Origin: Lachnospiraceae bacterium
GTDB lineage: Bacteria; Bacillota; Clostridia; Lachnospirales; Lachnospiraceae
Assembly: GCA_017619635.1 (NCBI GenBank)
Contig: JAFZRZ010000013.1
Coordinates: 1 to 64,000, forward strand
DNA: 64,000 bases
Direction of reading: 5' to 3'
Shown: positions 1 through 7,961 of the stretch, piece by piece
Layout: the number at the start of each line of letters is the position of its first letter
How positions within the stretch are numbered: position 1 is the first letter of the stretch
Notes under the pieces: model-generated
The model's database searches: none
What the model was told of the DNA's origin: nothing
Seen by the model: only the letters and a program-made list of their open reading frames with translations
Program-made: the position numbers and the translations under genes

Positions 1-158
1 ACCGTATCATTCACAAGGCGTTCCGCCTTGAACTGAACGGAAAGAACATGCGTAACCCTGGTTAATGTAAAAACTTACCGTTTGGAGCGGACAGCCTTAC
101 CGCTATCGCGGATTGGCTGTTCCGTTCAAGCGGAATACGCATTTATGAGTGTATTTAA
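1..158. other. Structured noncoding edge with two hairpins
   Basis: No credible gene is seen here. Two inverted repeats stand out. A 6-bp stem with a 3-nt loop lies at 15-29 (AAGGCG/CGCCTT). A nested hairpin at 88-124 has an outer arm CGGACAGCC pairing with GGCTGTTCCG (one bulge) and an inner CCGC/GCGG stem at 100-111. It lies just downstream of the histidine kinase stop on the minus strand, with a TTTTT run about 12 nt beyond the stem. It may therefore be the 3' end structure of the two-component operon, or part of an element cut by the window edge. Confidence 0.35.
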
Positions 159-1406
159 TCATCTTAAAGTGATCTTAAATACGGTTTTACCATCCCGTGA
201 ATAAGCCTGAATATCACCGTTATGATTACGTGCTATCCTTCTTGCTATAGCAAGTCCCAGTCCGTATCTGTTATCATCTCTGCTCCTTGCTTTATCCCCG
301 CGATAGAACCGTTCAAATATCTTTTCCCTTTCTTCATCCGGTATAGGCTGTCCGCTGTTGATCACCTGTATATCAATAATGCCTTTGTTTTTTCTTGCTG
401 TCACTTCAACTGCAGTGTCTTTATAACTGTGTCTGACAGCATTATCCAGTATGGTAGAAGCCATCTGTTCAATCTCATCTTTATTACATTTTAAGCTTAA
501 ACCTTCATCAATGTCAGCCAGAATGGATACACCCTGTTCAAAAGCAACACCCTCATAAACAAGGCAGGTCTTTTCCAGTATCCTTGAAAGATCTTCTTCT
601 TTATGTTCTGCATTTTCATCACCATTTTCCAGTCTGGAAAGATTTAACAGACCACTGATGAGCTTACTCATGCGTTCAGATTCATAACGGATATTTTCAA
701 GTTTTTTCTCATCTTCTTCACTGACAGACAGATCATCTGCAGAAGCCATGATAACAGCCAGTGGTGTCTTAAGTTCATGAGAAGCATCTGCTATGAATTC
801 TCTTTGTTTTTCAAAAGCCTGTTTGGCAGGTTTTGTTATCCATAAAGTGATACGGTTTGATATAAAAGCTATCAGAGCTTCCATTATGATAAACAGGATA
901 AACGACTCTATAAGTAACTCGATCAGTTTATCTTTTATCTCTTTATCGTTAAGGATCACTATCGAATCCATATATGTGTATCGATAAGAATATAAACTCA
1001 GATAAAGATTTCCTATATATTTATGATCTGATGTTTCTTTTGATACTATGTCAGCTGCTATGGATTCAACATCAAAATCTGATGAACTGTTCCCATGACT
1101 GAAGATCTCAGATACTTTTCCATCTTCAAGTTCAACAGTATACAGCTCATAATCCATGACCATCATGTTTTCAAGATCACTCGGACGAGCCTTCTGATCC
1201 TTATCAGGTTCGGTTTTATCACCCATTACAGGTCGATTCCTGTCATTTCTGAAGCCGCCACGATCATCAAGAATATTTAGACTTCTCTCAACACTCTCTT
1301 TTTCCCTTAAATAACCTCTGATGTTCACAAGTATCAGAACAGTTATTAAGATAAGACTCAGTATGATAAGTAACGTAAAGTAAGTCTTTTTCTTAAGTTC
1401 CTTCAT
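159..1406 (-). CDS. Membrane sensor histidine kinase
   Basis: Sensor kinase of an OmpR-class two-component system, 415 aa. It has an N-terminal membrane helix (about 10-28), an extracytoplasmic sensor region of about 130 residues that I do not recognise, and a second membrane helix (about 162-186). The dimerisation box has phospho-acceptor His210 in ASHELKTP. The ATPase domain shows an N box (LDNAVRHS), a G1 region (NSGQPIPDEE) and a G2 box (YGLGLAIARR). All catalytic motifs look intact. It follows the response regulator by 6 bp and is surely co-transcribed with it. The stimulus is not predictable from sequence; a cell-envelope signal is a family-based guess. Confidence 0.93.
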   Translation of the reverse strand: MKELKKKTYFTLLIILSLILITVLILVNIRGYLREKESVERSLNILDDRGGFRNDRNRPVMGDKTEPDKDQKARPSDLENMMVMDYELYTVELEDGKVSEIFSHGNSSSDFDVESIAADIVSKETSDHKYIGNLYLSLYSYRYTYMDSIVILNDKEIKDKLIELLIESFILFIIMEALIAFISNRITLWITKPAKQAFEKQREFIADASHELKTPLAVIMASADDLSVSEEDEKKLENIRYESERMSKLISGLLNLSRLENGDENAEHKEEDLSRILEKTCLVYEGVAFEQGVSILADIDEGLSLKCNKDEIEQMASTILDNAVRHSYKDTAVEVTARKNKGIIDIQVINSGQPIPDEEREKIFERFYRGDKARSRDDNRYGLGLAIARRIARNHNGDIQAYSRDGKTVFKITLR

Positions 1407-1412
1407 ATCTTC

Positions 1413-2090
1413 CTACTCTTCATATTCAAGCTTATAGCCCATATTTCGTATCGTTTTAATAGAAACCTTCGAGTCTATTATCTTTAGCTTTTTACGGACA
1501 AAAGACATATAAGCTTCAAGGTTATTTGATACAGCCTCAGAATCCATCCCCCATACTCTGTCATATATCATCTCTCTTGGCAGTATCCTGTCACAGTTTT
1601 TCATAAGATATTCTATCAGCTGGAATTCTTTATTATTTATGCTTATATCTTCATTACTGGTCTTACATTTTATTTTGGAAGCTTTATAATCCAAAATGAT
1701 ATCTCCGAATTCGATAACATTTTCAACTGCCTTTACAATGTTTAGCTGTGCATTAACACGTGCGGCCAGTTCATCGATATGAAAAGGCTTCGGTACATAA
1801 TCATTTGCTCCGCTTCCAAATCCCAAAAGGCGGTCTTCAAGTTCGGCTTTAGCGGTTAGCATAATGACCTTGACTTCCTTATCTTCTTTTCTTATCTCTT
1901 TTAATATCTCTATACCATCCTTCTTTGGGAGCATGATATCAAGTATAATAAGATCATACATGCCTGAAAGAGCGTTGAACAAACCCTCTTCTCCATCATT
2001 AGAAATATCAACAGTATATCTTTCTTTTGTAAGACGCTGCGCGACCAGTTCAGCCAATGCCGCTTCATCTTCAACAACAAGTATCCTCAT
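1413..2090 (-). CDS. OmpR-family response regulator
   Basis: DNA-binding response regulator, 225 aa from the chosen start. The N-terminal receiver domain begins MRILVVEDEA. The predicted phosphorylation site is Asp51 in ILDIMLPKKDG, and the KPF motif holds the conserved Lys near 101. The C-terminal winged helix shows the family pattern RDPR-like loop then VWGMD and a terminal IRNMGYKLE. A longer reading frame reaches 2171, but AAAAGGA sits six bases before the ATG at 2090 and the receiver fold starts exactly there, so I use 2090. It is the partner of the kinase at 159-1406 and lies 77 bp after the GNAT gene, probably in the same operon. Confidence 0.95.
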   Translation of the reverse strand: MRILVVEDEAALAELVAQRLTKERYTVDISNDGEEGLFNALSGMYDLIILDIMLPKKDGIEILKEIRKEDKEVKVIMLTAKAELEDRLLGFGSGANDYVPKPFHIDELAARVNAQLNIVKAVENVIEFGDIILDYKASKIKCKTSNEDISINNKEFQLIEYLMKNCDRILPREMIYDRVWGMDSEAVSNNLEAYMSFVRKKLKIIDSKVSIKTIRNMGYKLEYEE

Positions 2091-2167
2091 ATTCAGTCCT
2101 TTTACAGTCTGCATATATATGCCAAATCCAAAATACAAGTGAATATCCAATTTGAAACCTGATATGA

Positions 2168-2698
2168 TCACTTCATATTCTTAACGAATCTAAACATCCC
2201 ATCAGGGAACTGTTCTTCCATATCTTTACCGTATTCTAATGGTTCATTAGGATCAGGATGATGAGAATTATAAAATTCCACAATATGAAATCCGCATCTG
2301 TTCACGTAGAAATGGATATTTCTTTTTTCAAAATACGGAGTGACAGTCTCCCAAATTCTAACCTCGGGATGCAATCTCTCAACTTCACACCACGCAGCAT
2401 ATCCGATCCCTTTGCTGTGTGCTTTGGGTGATACAAACAAAAGACTGAGTTCTCCTTTGTTTCCATCGACTTTAATGACGACTCCACCCACAGATACACC
2501 ATCACATACAATACTGTATGCCTCACCCTCATCTATGGAGCTTTCAATGGTAGCTCTTGATATGATCTGTTCAACTTCTTCAAAATGATCATCTCTCATT
2601 CCGAATTCTTCCATTGCACCATAGTTAAAGGCTTCCTGATTATCTGTAATAAACTGTTCTTTATCAGATAGTTTAAGTTTTTTCAGTTCAACCAGCAT
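2168..2698 (-). CDS. GNAT-family N-acetyltransferase
   Basis: Predicted acetyl-CoA-dependent N-acetyltransferase, 176 aa. The acetyl-CoA loop motif is visible in LLFVSPKAHSKGIGYAAW (HSKGIG fills the R/QxxGxG position), preceded by the beta-strand GELSLLFV. The C-terminal FYVNRCGFHIVEF is a typical GNAT motif B ending, where the last strand follows a GF turn. The acceptor substrate is unknown. The start has GAGG four bases upstream. It is the first gene of a run leading into the two-component system and has its own promoter at 2787-2816. Confidence 0.85.
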   Translation of the reverse strand: MLVELKKLKLSDKEQFITDNQEAFNYGAMEEFGMRDDHFEEVEQIISRATIESSIDEGEAYSIVCDGVSVGGVVIKVDGNKGELSLLFVSPKAHSKGIGYAAWCEVERLHPEVRIWETVTPYFEKRNIHFYVNRCGFHIVEFYNSHHPDPNEPLEYGKDMEEQFPDGMFRFVKNMK

Positions 2699-2786
2699 AT
2701 AACCTCAATCGTATATTAAAAATGATCTTTTAAACTTCTTTTTCATTAACTATATCCATTTCATTTATTTCTTTAATATATGAACA

Positions 2787-2816
2787 ATTCTATCATTAAA
2801 AGATTATTATAGTCAA
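2787..2816 (-). promoter_or_regulatory. Sigma-A-type promoter for the GNAT/two-component operon
   Basis: On the minus strand TTGACT (2811-2816) is followed after 18 bp by TAGAAT (2787-2792). This gives a leader of about 80 nt before the ATG at 2698. The surrounding sequence is strongly AT-rich. Confidence 0.55.
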
Positions 2817-2853
2817 AAAATGTTCCTTTAAATAATCCATCAAAATATAAGAA

Positions 2854-2873
2854 GCCGATCCCGAAGGACCGAC
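2854..2873 (-). terminator. UUCG-loop hairpin, probable terminator
   Basis: The minus-strand RNA forms GUCGGUCC-UUCG-GGAUCGGC, an 8-bp stem with two G-U pairs closed by the very stable cUUCGg tetraloop. It is followed by UUCUUAUAUUUUG, so the U-tract is imperfect. It lies after the decayed tail of the secreted repeat protein. Confidence 0.6.
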
Positions 2874-2908
2874 CCCTTGCTTAATGGTTTCACCTTAGTT
2901 GCTCAATC

Positions 2909-3072
2909 TTAATCATCGCCTAGAGCTCTATAAAATACTTCATTGACTTTATTATCAGCATCCTCTTCCTCTTTAAAGCCATACTTCTGTAAGATAAAGC
3001 ATCTACTTCGTTTTGTTTATCAAGCTTATAGAGTCTTACTAATTCCTCTATTGCTTCATCTGCTGATATGGG
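2909..3072 (-). pseudogene. Decayed C-terminal coding remnant
   Basis: After the TGA-TAA stops of the gene at 3076-4023, the same frame continues as clean coding-like sequence (PISADEAIEELVRLYKLD and on). It then appears to shift frame near 2990-3003 and continues (QKYGFKEEEDADNK, then VNEVFYRALGDD) to a TAA at 2909. The strand composition and the uninterrupted acidic/helical peptide on both sides of the shift suggest a former C-terminal domain or neighbouring gene that has lost its frame. No start codon or ribosome site is seen for it. The family is not recognised. Confidence 0.45.
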
Positions 3073-3075
3073 TTA

Positions 3076-4023
3076 TCAACGCTCACTTGAAGTAAACTGA
3101 TGCTTGGAATTATTAGGATTATAGACCTTATATATCTGCTCATCTGCTTCTAGCTCACTCAAAGTGAAATAATGCTCGGAATTATTAGATTTATAGGGTC
3201 TATATATCGGCGCTTTTATAAGTCCATATGCTGCATCTCCATATGATGCGTCAAAAGTCACAGTTTCAGGATCGTTATCTTTATCTGCCATTATTATAGT
3301 TTTTCCACCTTCAACAACTTGAGCAACCACGAATTCATCACCATTGTTTTGAGCTTTCTCAGGAACTCCAACGACAACCTCAACACTTCCTTGTGAAGAA
3401 TCCAACTTTTCTATTTTGCCATTTGCCTCTTTATTGATGTTTATCTGAACTGCAGAACACACTTCTCTACCGATTACTAGTGGTGCATTCAGTAAAGTTC
3501 TATACGCTTCGGGACTCTTCTTTTCGTTAACATCCCATGTTTGTACCGTAAGATTCTCTCCATTTTTGATATTAACTTTCTTTTCCGCCTCGTCCTTAGG
3601 TGTTGTTACAGCTAACCCACCAACTAATGAAGCTTCATAAGCACCAGGTAGTGTACTTGTTACAAATACTCCACCTTTTCTTACTCTGGAATTCTTTCTA
3701 AAAAACTCTATGATCTTTGCTGCCTTAGCTTCATCATCAAGTCTTTTCTGCTCTTCTTTTGATATACCGGGCTTTGATTCCTCACTTGATTCAACAACTG
3801 TTACAGTACTAGTTGAGCTTGATGTAGTGTGCTGAAGCTCGCTCGCTACTCCACCACAATAATCACAAAGCCCATCATTTGCAGTTTGATTGTTACGTCC
3901 ATCGTCAACAAAAGGATGTTCAGTCGTTGCATTCACTCCCAACAAATTCGTTGGAAACATAATAAATGCTACCACCGATGCAATAAATAATGCTAAATAC
4001 CTCATTCTTCTTTTAGTCTTCAT
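3076..4023 (-). CDS. Secreted protein with C-terminal DUF5648-like repeats, possibly truncated
   Basis: Exported protein of unknown role, 315 aa. An N-terminal signal peptide (KRRMR, then a hydrophobic stretch to about residue 33) is followed by a small CDYCGG motif near 53-58, a Ser/Thr/Glu-rich linker, and a middle region I do not recognise. The C-terminus carries two copies of an aromatic repeat, YRPYKSNNSEHYFTLSE (about 274-290) and YKVYNPNNSKHQFTSSE (about 298-314). These resemble the repeats of DUF5648 surface proteins, which normally continue further. The gene stops right after the second repeat with TGA-TAA, and coding-like sequence continues beyond, so truncation is likely. AAGGAG precedes the ATG by about 9 nt. 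Confidence 0.7.
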   Translation of the reverse strand: MKTKRRMRYLALFIASVVAFIMFPTNLLGVNATTEHPFVDDGRNNQTANDGLCDYCGGVASELQHTTSSSTSTVTVVESSEESKPGISKEEQKRLDDEAKAAKIIEFFRKNSRVRKGGVFVTSTLPGAYEASLVGGLAVTTPKDEAEKKVNIKNGENLTVQTWDVNEKKSPEAYRTLLNAPLVIGREVCSAVQININKEANGKIEKLDSSQGSVEVVVGVPEKAQNNGDEFVVAQVVEGGKTIIMADKDNDPETVTFDASYGDAAYGLIKAPIYRPYKSNNSEHYFTLSELEADEQIYKVYNPNNSKHQFTSSER

Positions 4024-4104
4024 AAAAAATTCTCCTTCCTTCTTAGCATTTTAGCCTTCATTATTTAAACAAACTTATAGTTTGGTACCACAGGGCTCAA
4101 AACC

Positions 4105-4287
4105 TCATTCATGTCTGATATTTTCCCTATCAATTGACGAACGATATTTTCTCAGACATTCATTCAGTTCATGTACCCGGCTCTTACCGGTTAGATACCG
4201 GAAAGCCAGGCCTATAAATATGATGATTGCCCCCTCAAATAACCCGTGCAAATCGGGTCTGAGCACTTTTCCCATTATCGATCTCAT
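4105..4287 (-). CDS. Small membrane protein, 60 aa, unknown
   Basis: Possible small gene. One clear hydrophobic segment (GLFEGAIIIFIGLAFRYL, about residues 15-32) is flanked by basic residues, with a charged C-terminal tail. A GAGGA ribosome site sits about six bases before the ATG, which is the main support for real translation. It lies between a terminator-like hairpin (4360-4406) and the secreted repeat protein, reading in the same direction as both neighbours. No family is recognised, and it could be a chance frame. Confidence 0.45.
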   Translation of the reverse strand: MRSIMGKVLRPDLHGLFEGAIIIFIGLAFRYLTGKSRVHELNECLRKYRSSIDRENIRHE

Positions 4288-4359
4288 ATACTATCCTCAT
4301 ATATGCTATCGCAGTCATTGTATTACCCGTTTCCTTGTTCTTTAGATATAAATGAAATC

Positions 4360-4406
4360 AAAAAAGCGCCTGATCAAAAGGACATATCAGTCCTCTAATC
4401 TGACGC
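4360..4406 (-). terminator. Two-tier hairpin with U6 tract
   Basis: On the minus strand an inner AGGAC/GTCCT stem sits inside an outer GCGTC.GAT/GATC.GGCGC pairing (one A-A mismatch, one G-U), followed by TTTTTTG. This is a convincing intrinsic terminator or attenuator. It overlaps the last codons of the 33-codon ORF at 4387-4488 and precedes the 60-aa ORF. Confidence 0.65.
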
Positions 4407-4488
4407 TCATTGTTTCATGAATATATTTATTTGCAAAAAGGCCGCAGTTAACTTGCTGTGCTGTCAAAAGTGTAGTCATACGCAACAT
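4387..4488 (-). CDS. Putative 33-aa peptide ORF
   Basis: Short reading frame beginning MLRMTTLLTAQQ and ending VRLED, with AAAGGA about ten bases before the ATG. It starts about 80 nt after the candidate promoter and its end is embedded in the attenuator-like hairpin at 4360-4406. The peptide has no clear signal sequence or membrane helix. It may be a leader peptide, a small signalling peptide, or a chance frame. The promoter-ORF-terminator arrangement is the reason it is listed. Confidence 0.35.
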   Translation of the reverse strand: MLRMTTLLTAQQVNCGLFANKYIHETMSVRLED

Positions 4489-4574
4489 ATCAGTCAAGTC
4501 CTTTCGTGTTAATCCGTTAACTGAACCTAAATGTATCAATCACGTGTTTGTAGGTTATCAAATTGTGATAAGAA

Positions 4575-4620
4575 ATTCTACACCTTTTGTCTATTCGGTC
4601 GTTTTTGATGTCTATTCGGT
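4575..4620 (-). promoter_or_regulatory. Tandem 12-bp direct repeats in front of a -10 box
   Basis: TGTCTATTCGGT occurs exactly twice on the plus strand, at 4588-4599 and 4609-4620, a 21-bp period (two helical turns). On the minus strand the repeats read ACCGAATAGACA, and the proximal copy overlaps the -35 position of a TAGAAT box (4575-4580) with no good -35 of its own. This is the geometry of an activator-dependent promoter. The 21-bp spacing is that used by LytTR-type regulators, though the repeat matches their consensus only partly. The rest of the 650-bp gap between 4024 and 4676 holds the small ORFs and hairpins listed separately. Confidence 0.5.
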
Positions 4621-4625
4621 AAACA

Positions 4626-4651
4626 GAAAAAGGGCTGACAATTGTCAACCC
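4626..4651 (-). terminator. Intrinsic terminator after the GH43 gene
   Basis: The minus strand reads GGGTTGAC-AATT-GTCAGCCC followed by TTTTTCTGTTT. The 8-bp stem has one G-U pair and a good U-tract. It ends the long hisS-to-GH43 run. Confidence 0.85.
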
Positions 4652-4676
4652 ATTTTCATGTGTAAATATATGTTTT

Positions 4677-6257
4677 TTAACCCGCTTTATAGGTAAGATC
4701 TTTAAATAAAGCATATGAATCCGAATCTTTACCGTTAGCAGATGCATATACGCCTATACAGCAGCCTACAAATCCGCCTGCAACCTCAGTTGAGAGGTTT
4801 GAAACTGATGCTTCACCAAGTTTGGTTTCAGCTGCATATACTCTTGTATTTAATCCGTCAACCACTATAGTAAGCTCTGCTATGTTGTTTTTTAAGATAT
4901 CGGATGCACTGCATGTGCCGATCACATCATCTTTTCCATCCTGGCAAAGGATCATGCTACAGATACCGTCTTTAATCTCTGCTCTTAAGTTATAAAGATT
5001 GTTCTGCATCAGAACAAGTCCTGCACTAACGCCATCTTTAAGAGTACTTACATCAATCTGAGCTGATGACTTGAAGTGATGATGCTGCTGTCTGATACAT
5101 ACATAAGAAGGACTTGCAACAGCTTTGATGTCATCCTTTCCCGCTTTAAGAAGAAGTCCTTCTCCGTTAAGCTTATACATATCATCAGGATAATTTCTTA
5201 AGAAGAGAAATTCATCTCCAAGTTCGTTCATGTTTTCAAAGACATATTCTCTCTCTGTACCTGGTATTGCAGTCTTACGCCTTGTCCTGTTGGTGTATGA
5301 ATCGGGATCCTTTAGAGGATTCCATTCAGGAAGATCAATCTCAACAGTATCTGTTAACATACCCACACCGGGATTTACAACCGGCCAGTCATCCTCCCAG
5401 ATAAACTTTGCAAGAAAAGTCTCTCTACCCATAGTCGTATATCTCTCGAGAGGTCTTACAGCAAGTACTGTCATGTACCATTCATCATTGGGCGTTTTTA
5501 TGATATCGCCGTGTCCTACATACTTGATCGGATAGTCCTTTCCAAGATGTCTGTGAGTGAGTATGGGATTCTTCGGATTACCCTCATAAGGTCCCCAGAT
5601 ATCCTTACTCCTGCATATCATTACAGAATGCTCGGGGCCTGTTCCTCCCTCTGCATGCATTATGTAATAATATCCGTTCTCTTTATAGATATGTGGTCCT
5701 TCAGGCCATATGCATCCCTTTAAGGCACCATTCCATACATTCTTCTTTTCGCCGGTAAGCTTCCAGTTAATAAGATCGACCTCGCTGATATAGATATACC
5801 AGTCTCCGTTATACTTTACTCCGTCCGGATTCGGATGAGTTCCGATATAATAGCACTTTCCGTCATCATCAAAGAAGAGTGAAGGATCGATACCGTCAGC
5901 GTCCTCAAGATAATGAGGTTCAGACCACGGACCTTCAGGATTCTCTGCTGTAACTATAAAGTTTCCTCCATGTGTGACATTTGTGCATATAACGTAGAAA
6001 AGACCGTTATAATATCTTATCGTAGGTGCGAACAGCCCCTGTGAATGATCAGCTCCTTCAAGCGGAAGCTGAGAATGTCTGTCAAGTACATTTCCTATCT
6101 GTTCCCAGTGTGCAAGGTCTTTGCTGTGCATTAAAGACAAGCCTGGGAAATATGCAAACGTCGAGTTGCAAAGATAGTAATCCTCTCCGACCGCACATAT
6201 TGAAGGATCCGGATAGAATCCTGGCATGATCGGATTTTTAGCTGTAACCGTTCCCAT
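4677..6257 (-). CDS. GH43 beta-xylosidase / alpha-L-arabinofuranosidase
   Basis: Glycoside hydrolase family 43 enzyme, 526 aa, predicted to release xylose or arabinose from xylo-oligosaccharides in the cytoplasm (no signal peptide). The N-terminal five-bladed propeller (about 5-310) shows the catalytic triad expected of the family: Asp17 in FYPDPSI as base, Asp124 in DGIDPSLFF as pKa modulator, and Glu186 in IWPEGPHIY as acid. The C-terminal beta-sandwich (about 345-525) is typical of the xylosidase subgroup. AGGAGG lies seven bases before the ATG. It is the last gene of an otherwise housekeeping run, 18 bp after the UPF0210 gene, and is followed by a strong terminator. Substrate specificity cannot be fixed from sequence. 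Confidence 0.9.
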   Translation of the reverse strand: MGTVTAKNPIMPGFYPDPSICAVGEDYYLCNSTFAYFPGLSLMHSKDLAHWEQIGNVLDRHSQLPLEGADHSQGLFAPTIRYYNGLFYVICTNVTHGGNFIVTAENPEGPWSEPHYLEDADGIDPSLFFDDDGKCYYIGTHPNPDGVKYNGDWYIYISEVDLINWKLTGEKKNVWNGALKGCIWPEGPHIYKENGYYYIMHAEGGTGPEHSVMICRSKDIWGPYEGNPKNPILTHRHLGKDYPIKYVGHGDIIKTPNDEWYMTVLAVRPLERYTTMGRETFLAKFIWEDDWPVVNPGVGMLTDTVEIDLPEWNPLKDPDSYTNRTRRKTAIPGTEREYVFENMNELGDEFLFLRNYPDDMYKLNGEGLLLKAGKDDIKAVASPSYVCIRQQHHHFKSSAQIDVSTLKDGVSAGLVLMQNNLYNLRAEIKDGICSMILCQDGKDDVIGTCSASDILKNNIAELTIVVDGLNTRVYAAETKLGEASVSNLSTEVAGGFVGCCIGVYASANGKDSDSYALFKDLTYKAG

Positions 6258-6275
6258 AGAATACCTCCTGATGTT

Positions 6276-7640
6276 TTAATTCTTAAAGCTGTGAATGGGT
6301 GCAGGGATCCTGCCTCCTCTGTTTACGAATGCCTCGCAGCTGAATCCGTTGACAGGCATTATCGGTGCATGACCAAGTAAGCCTCCGAATTCAACATTGT
6401 CTCCGACTCCCTTACCAATAACAGGTATGATCCTGACAGCTGTAGTCTTCTGATTTATCATACCTATGGCAAGCTCATCTGCTATGATACCTGATATCGT
6501 ACTGTTTGGTGTATCTCCGGGGATAGCTATCATATCAAGTCCAACCGAACATACACAGGTCATTGCTTCGAGTTTCTCTATTGTCAGAGCTCCTGCATTG
6601 ACCGCATCTATCATACCCTGATCTTCACTTACAGGGATAAATGCTCCGCTTAATCCGCCGACATAACTTGATGCCATTACACCACCCTTTTTAACCTGAT
6701 CGTTTAAAAGTGCAAGTGCTGCTGTTGTTCCCGGAGCACCTGTCTGCTCAAGACCTATCTCACAAAGTATGTCAGCTACACTGTCTCCTATAGCCGGTGT
6801 GGGTGCAAGTGAAAGATCCACGATACCAAAAGGAATACCCAGTCTCTTTGAAGCTTCTCTTGCTACTATCTGACCTACTCTTGTTACCTTGAATGCAGTC
6901 TTTTTGATAGTCTCACAAAGAACCTCAAAGTTCTCCCCCCTGACCTTTTCAAGAGCATATTTAACAACGCCGGGACCTGATACTCCGACATTAATGATGC
7001 TGTCAGCTTCAGTCACACCATGAAAAGCTCCTGCCATGAACGGGTTGTCATCGGGTGCATTGCAAAGAACTACAAGTTTGGTGCATCCGATAGAATCATT
7101 CTCTTTTGTCTTTTCAGCAGTCTCTTTAATGACCTTACCCATGAGCTTTACGCCGTCCATGTTTAAGCCTGTTCTTGTAGAACCTAAAACAACGCTGCTC
7201 ATTATCCTCTCTGTTGAACAGAGTGCATCAGGGATCGATCTGATGAGCATCTCCTCACCGGGTGTCATACCCTTTGCAACAAGTGCACTGTAACCGCCTA
7301 TAAAGTTTACTCCTACAGCTTTCGCTGCCTTATCGAGAGTCTTTGCGATACTCACAAAATCATCGGTAGTCTTGCAGGCACTCGCTCCTATAAGACCTAT
7401 GGGAGTTACGCTTATACGCTTATTTACGATCGGTATACCAAATTCTTTAGAGATATCCTCACCTGTTTTAACAAGGTCTTTTGCCACTGTGCAGATCTTA
7501 TTGTAGATCTTTTCATTTAATTTGTTTATGTCTGAATCAATACAGTCAAGAAGGCTGATACCAAGAGTGATAGTCCTGACATCGAGGTTTTCCTTCTCAA
7601 CCATCTCATTGGTCTCTGCAACCTCAAATATATTTATCAT
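6276..7640 (-). CDS. UPF0210 (PFL) family protein
   Basis: Conserved protein of 454 aa, the full length of the UPF0210/DUF711 family. Recognised from the N-terminus ([14 protein letters not shown]), the glycine-rich core ([18 protein letters not shown]) and the C-terminal [13 protein letters not shown]. The biochemical role is not established; the fold is related to pyruvate-formate-lyase-like proteins, hence the PFL name. It almost always lies beside the small ACT-domain protein, as here (24 bp apart), which suggests the ACT protein regulates or partners it. Confidence 0.88.
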   Translation of the reverse strand: MINIFEVAETNEMVEKENLDVRTITLGISLLDCIDSDINKLNEKIYNKICTVAKDLVKTGEDISKEFGIPIVNKRISVTPIGLIGASACKTTDDFVSIAKTLDKAAKAVGVNFIGGYSALVAKGMTPGEEMLIRSIPDALCSTERIMSSVVLGSTRTGLNMDGVKLMGKVIKETAEKTKENDSIGCTKLVVLCNAPDDNPFMAGAFHGVTEADSIINVGVSGPGVVKYALEKVRGENFEVLCETIKKTAFKVTRVGQIVAREASKRLGIPFGIVDLSLAPTPAIGDSVADILCEIGLEQTGAPGTTAALALLNDQVKKGGVMASSYVGGLSGAFIPVSEDQGMIDAVNAGALTIEKLEAMTCVCSVGLDMIAIPGDTPNSTISGIIADELAIGMINQKTTAVRIIPVIGKGVGDNVEFGGLLGHAPIMPVNGFSCEAFVNRGGRIPAPIHSFKN

Positions 7641-7664
7641 ATCAGATATGATCCTTTCAATTTA

Positions 7665-7937
7665 TTAGATTCTGTGCATGCTGTCGAAGATCTCTTCACG
7701 CTGACACTTAATGATAACACCTATGCTTTCACCCAGAGCCGCAAGTTCATCGCTTATCTCGCCAAAGGGTTTTGTTGACTGAGTCATATCCGTGATCATC
7801 ATCATATTGAAATATCCCTGAAGGATCGTCTGAGAGATATCATTGATATTGATGTTGTTTTCAGCCAGGTATGTACAAACCTTTGCTATGATGCCGACTG
7901 CATCATGTCCTACTACTGTAATGATTGTCTTGTTCAC
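7665..7937 (-). CDS. ACT domain-containing protein (UPF0237)
   Basis: Small regulatory protein of 90 aa consisting of a single ACT domain. The start TIITVVGHDAVGIIAKV carries the conserved glycine turn that binds small ligands, followed by ININDISQTILQGYFNM. ACT domains usually bind amino acids and control a neighbouring enzyme. The tight pairing with the UPF0210 gene downstream is conserved across Firmicutes, so a joint function is likely. The ligand is unknown. Confidence 0.88.
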   Translation of the reverse strand: MNKTIITVVGHDAVGIIAKVCTYLAENNININDISQTILQGYFNMMMITDMTQSTKPFGEISDELAALGESIGVIIKCQREEIFDSMHRI

Positions 7938-7961
7938 TTTTTTATGTCCTTTCGTTGTATA

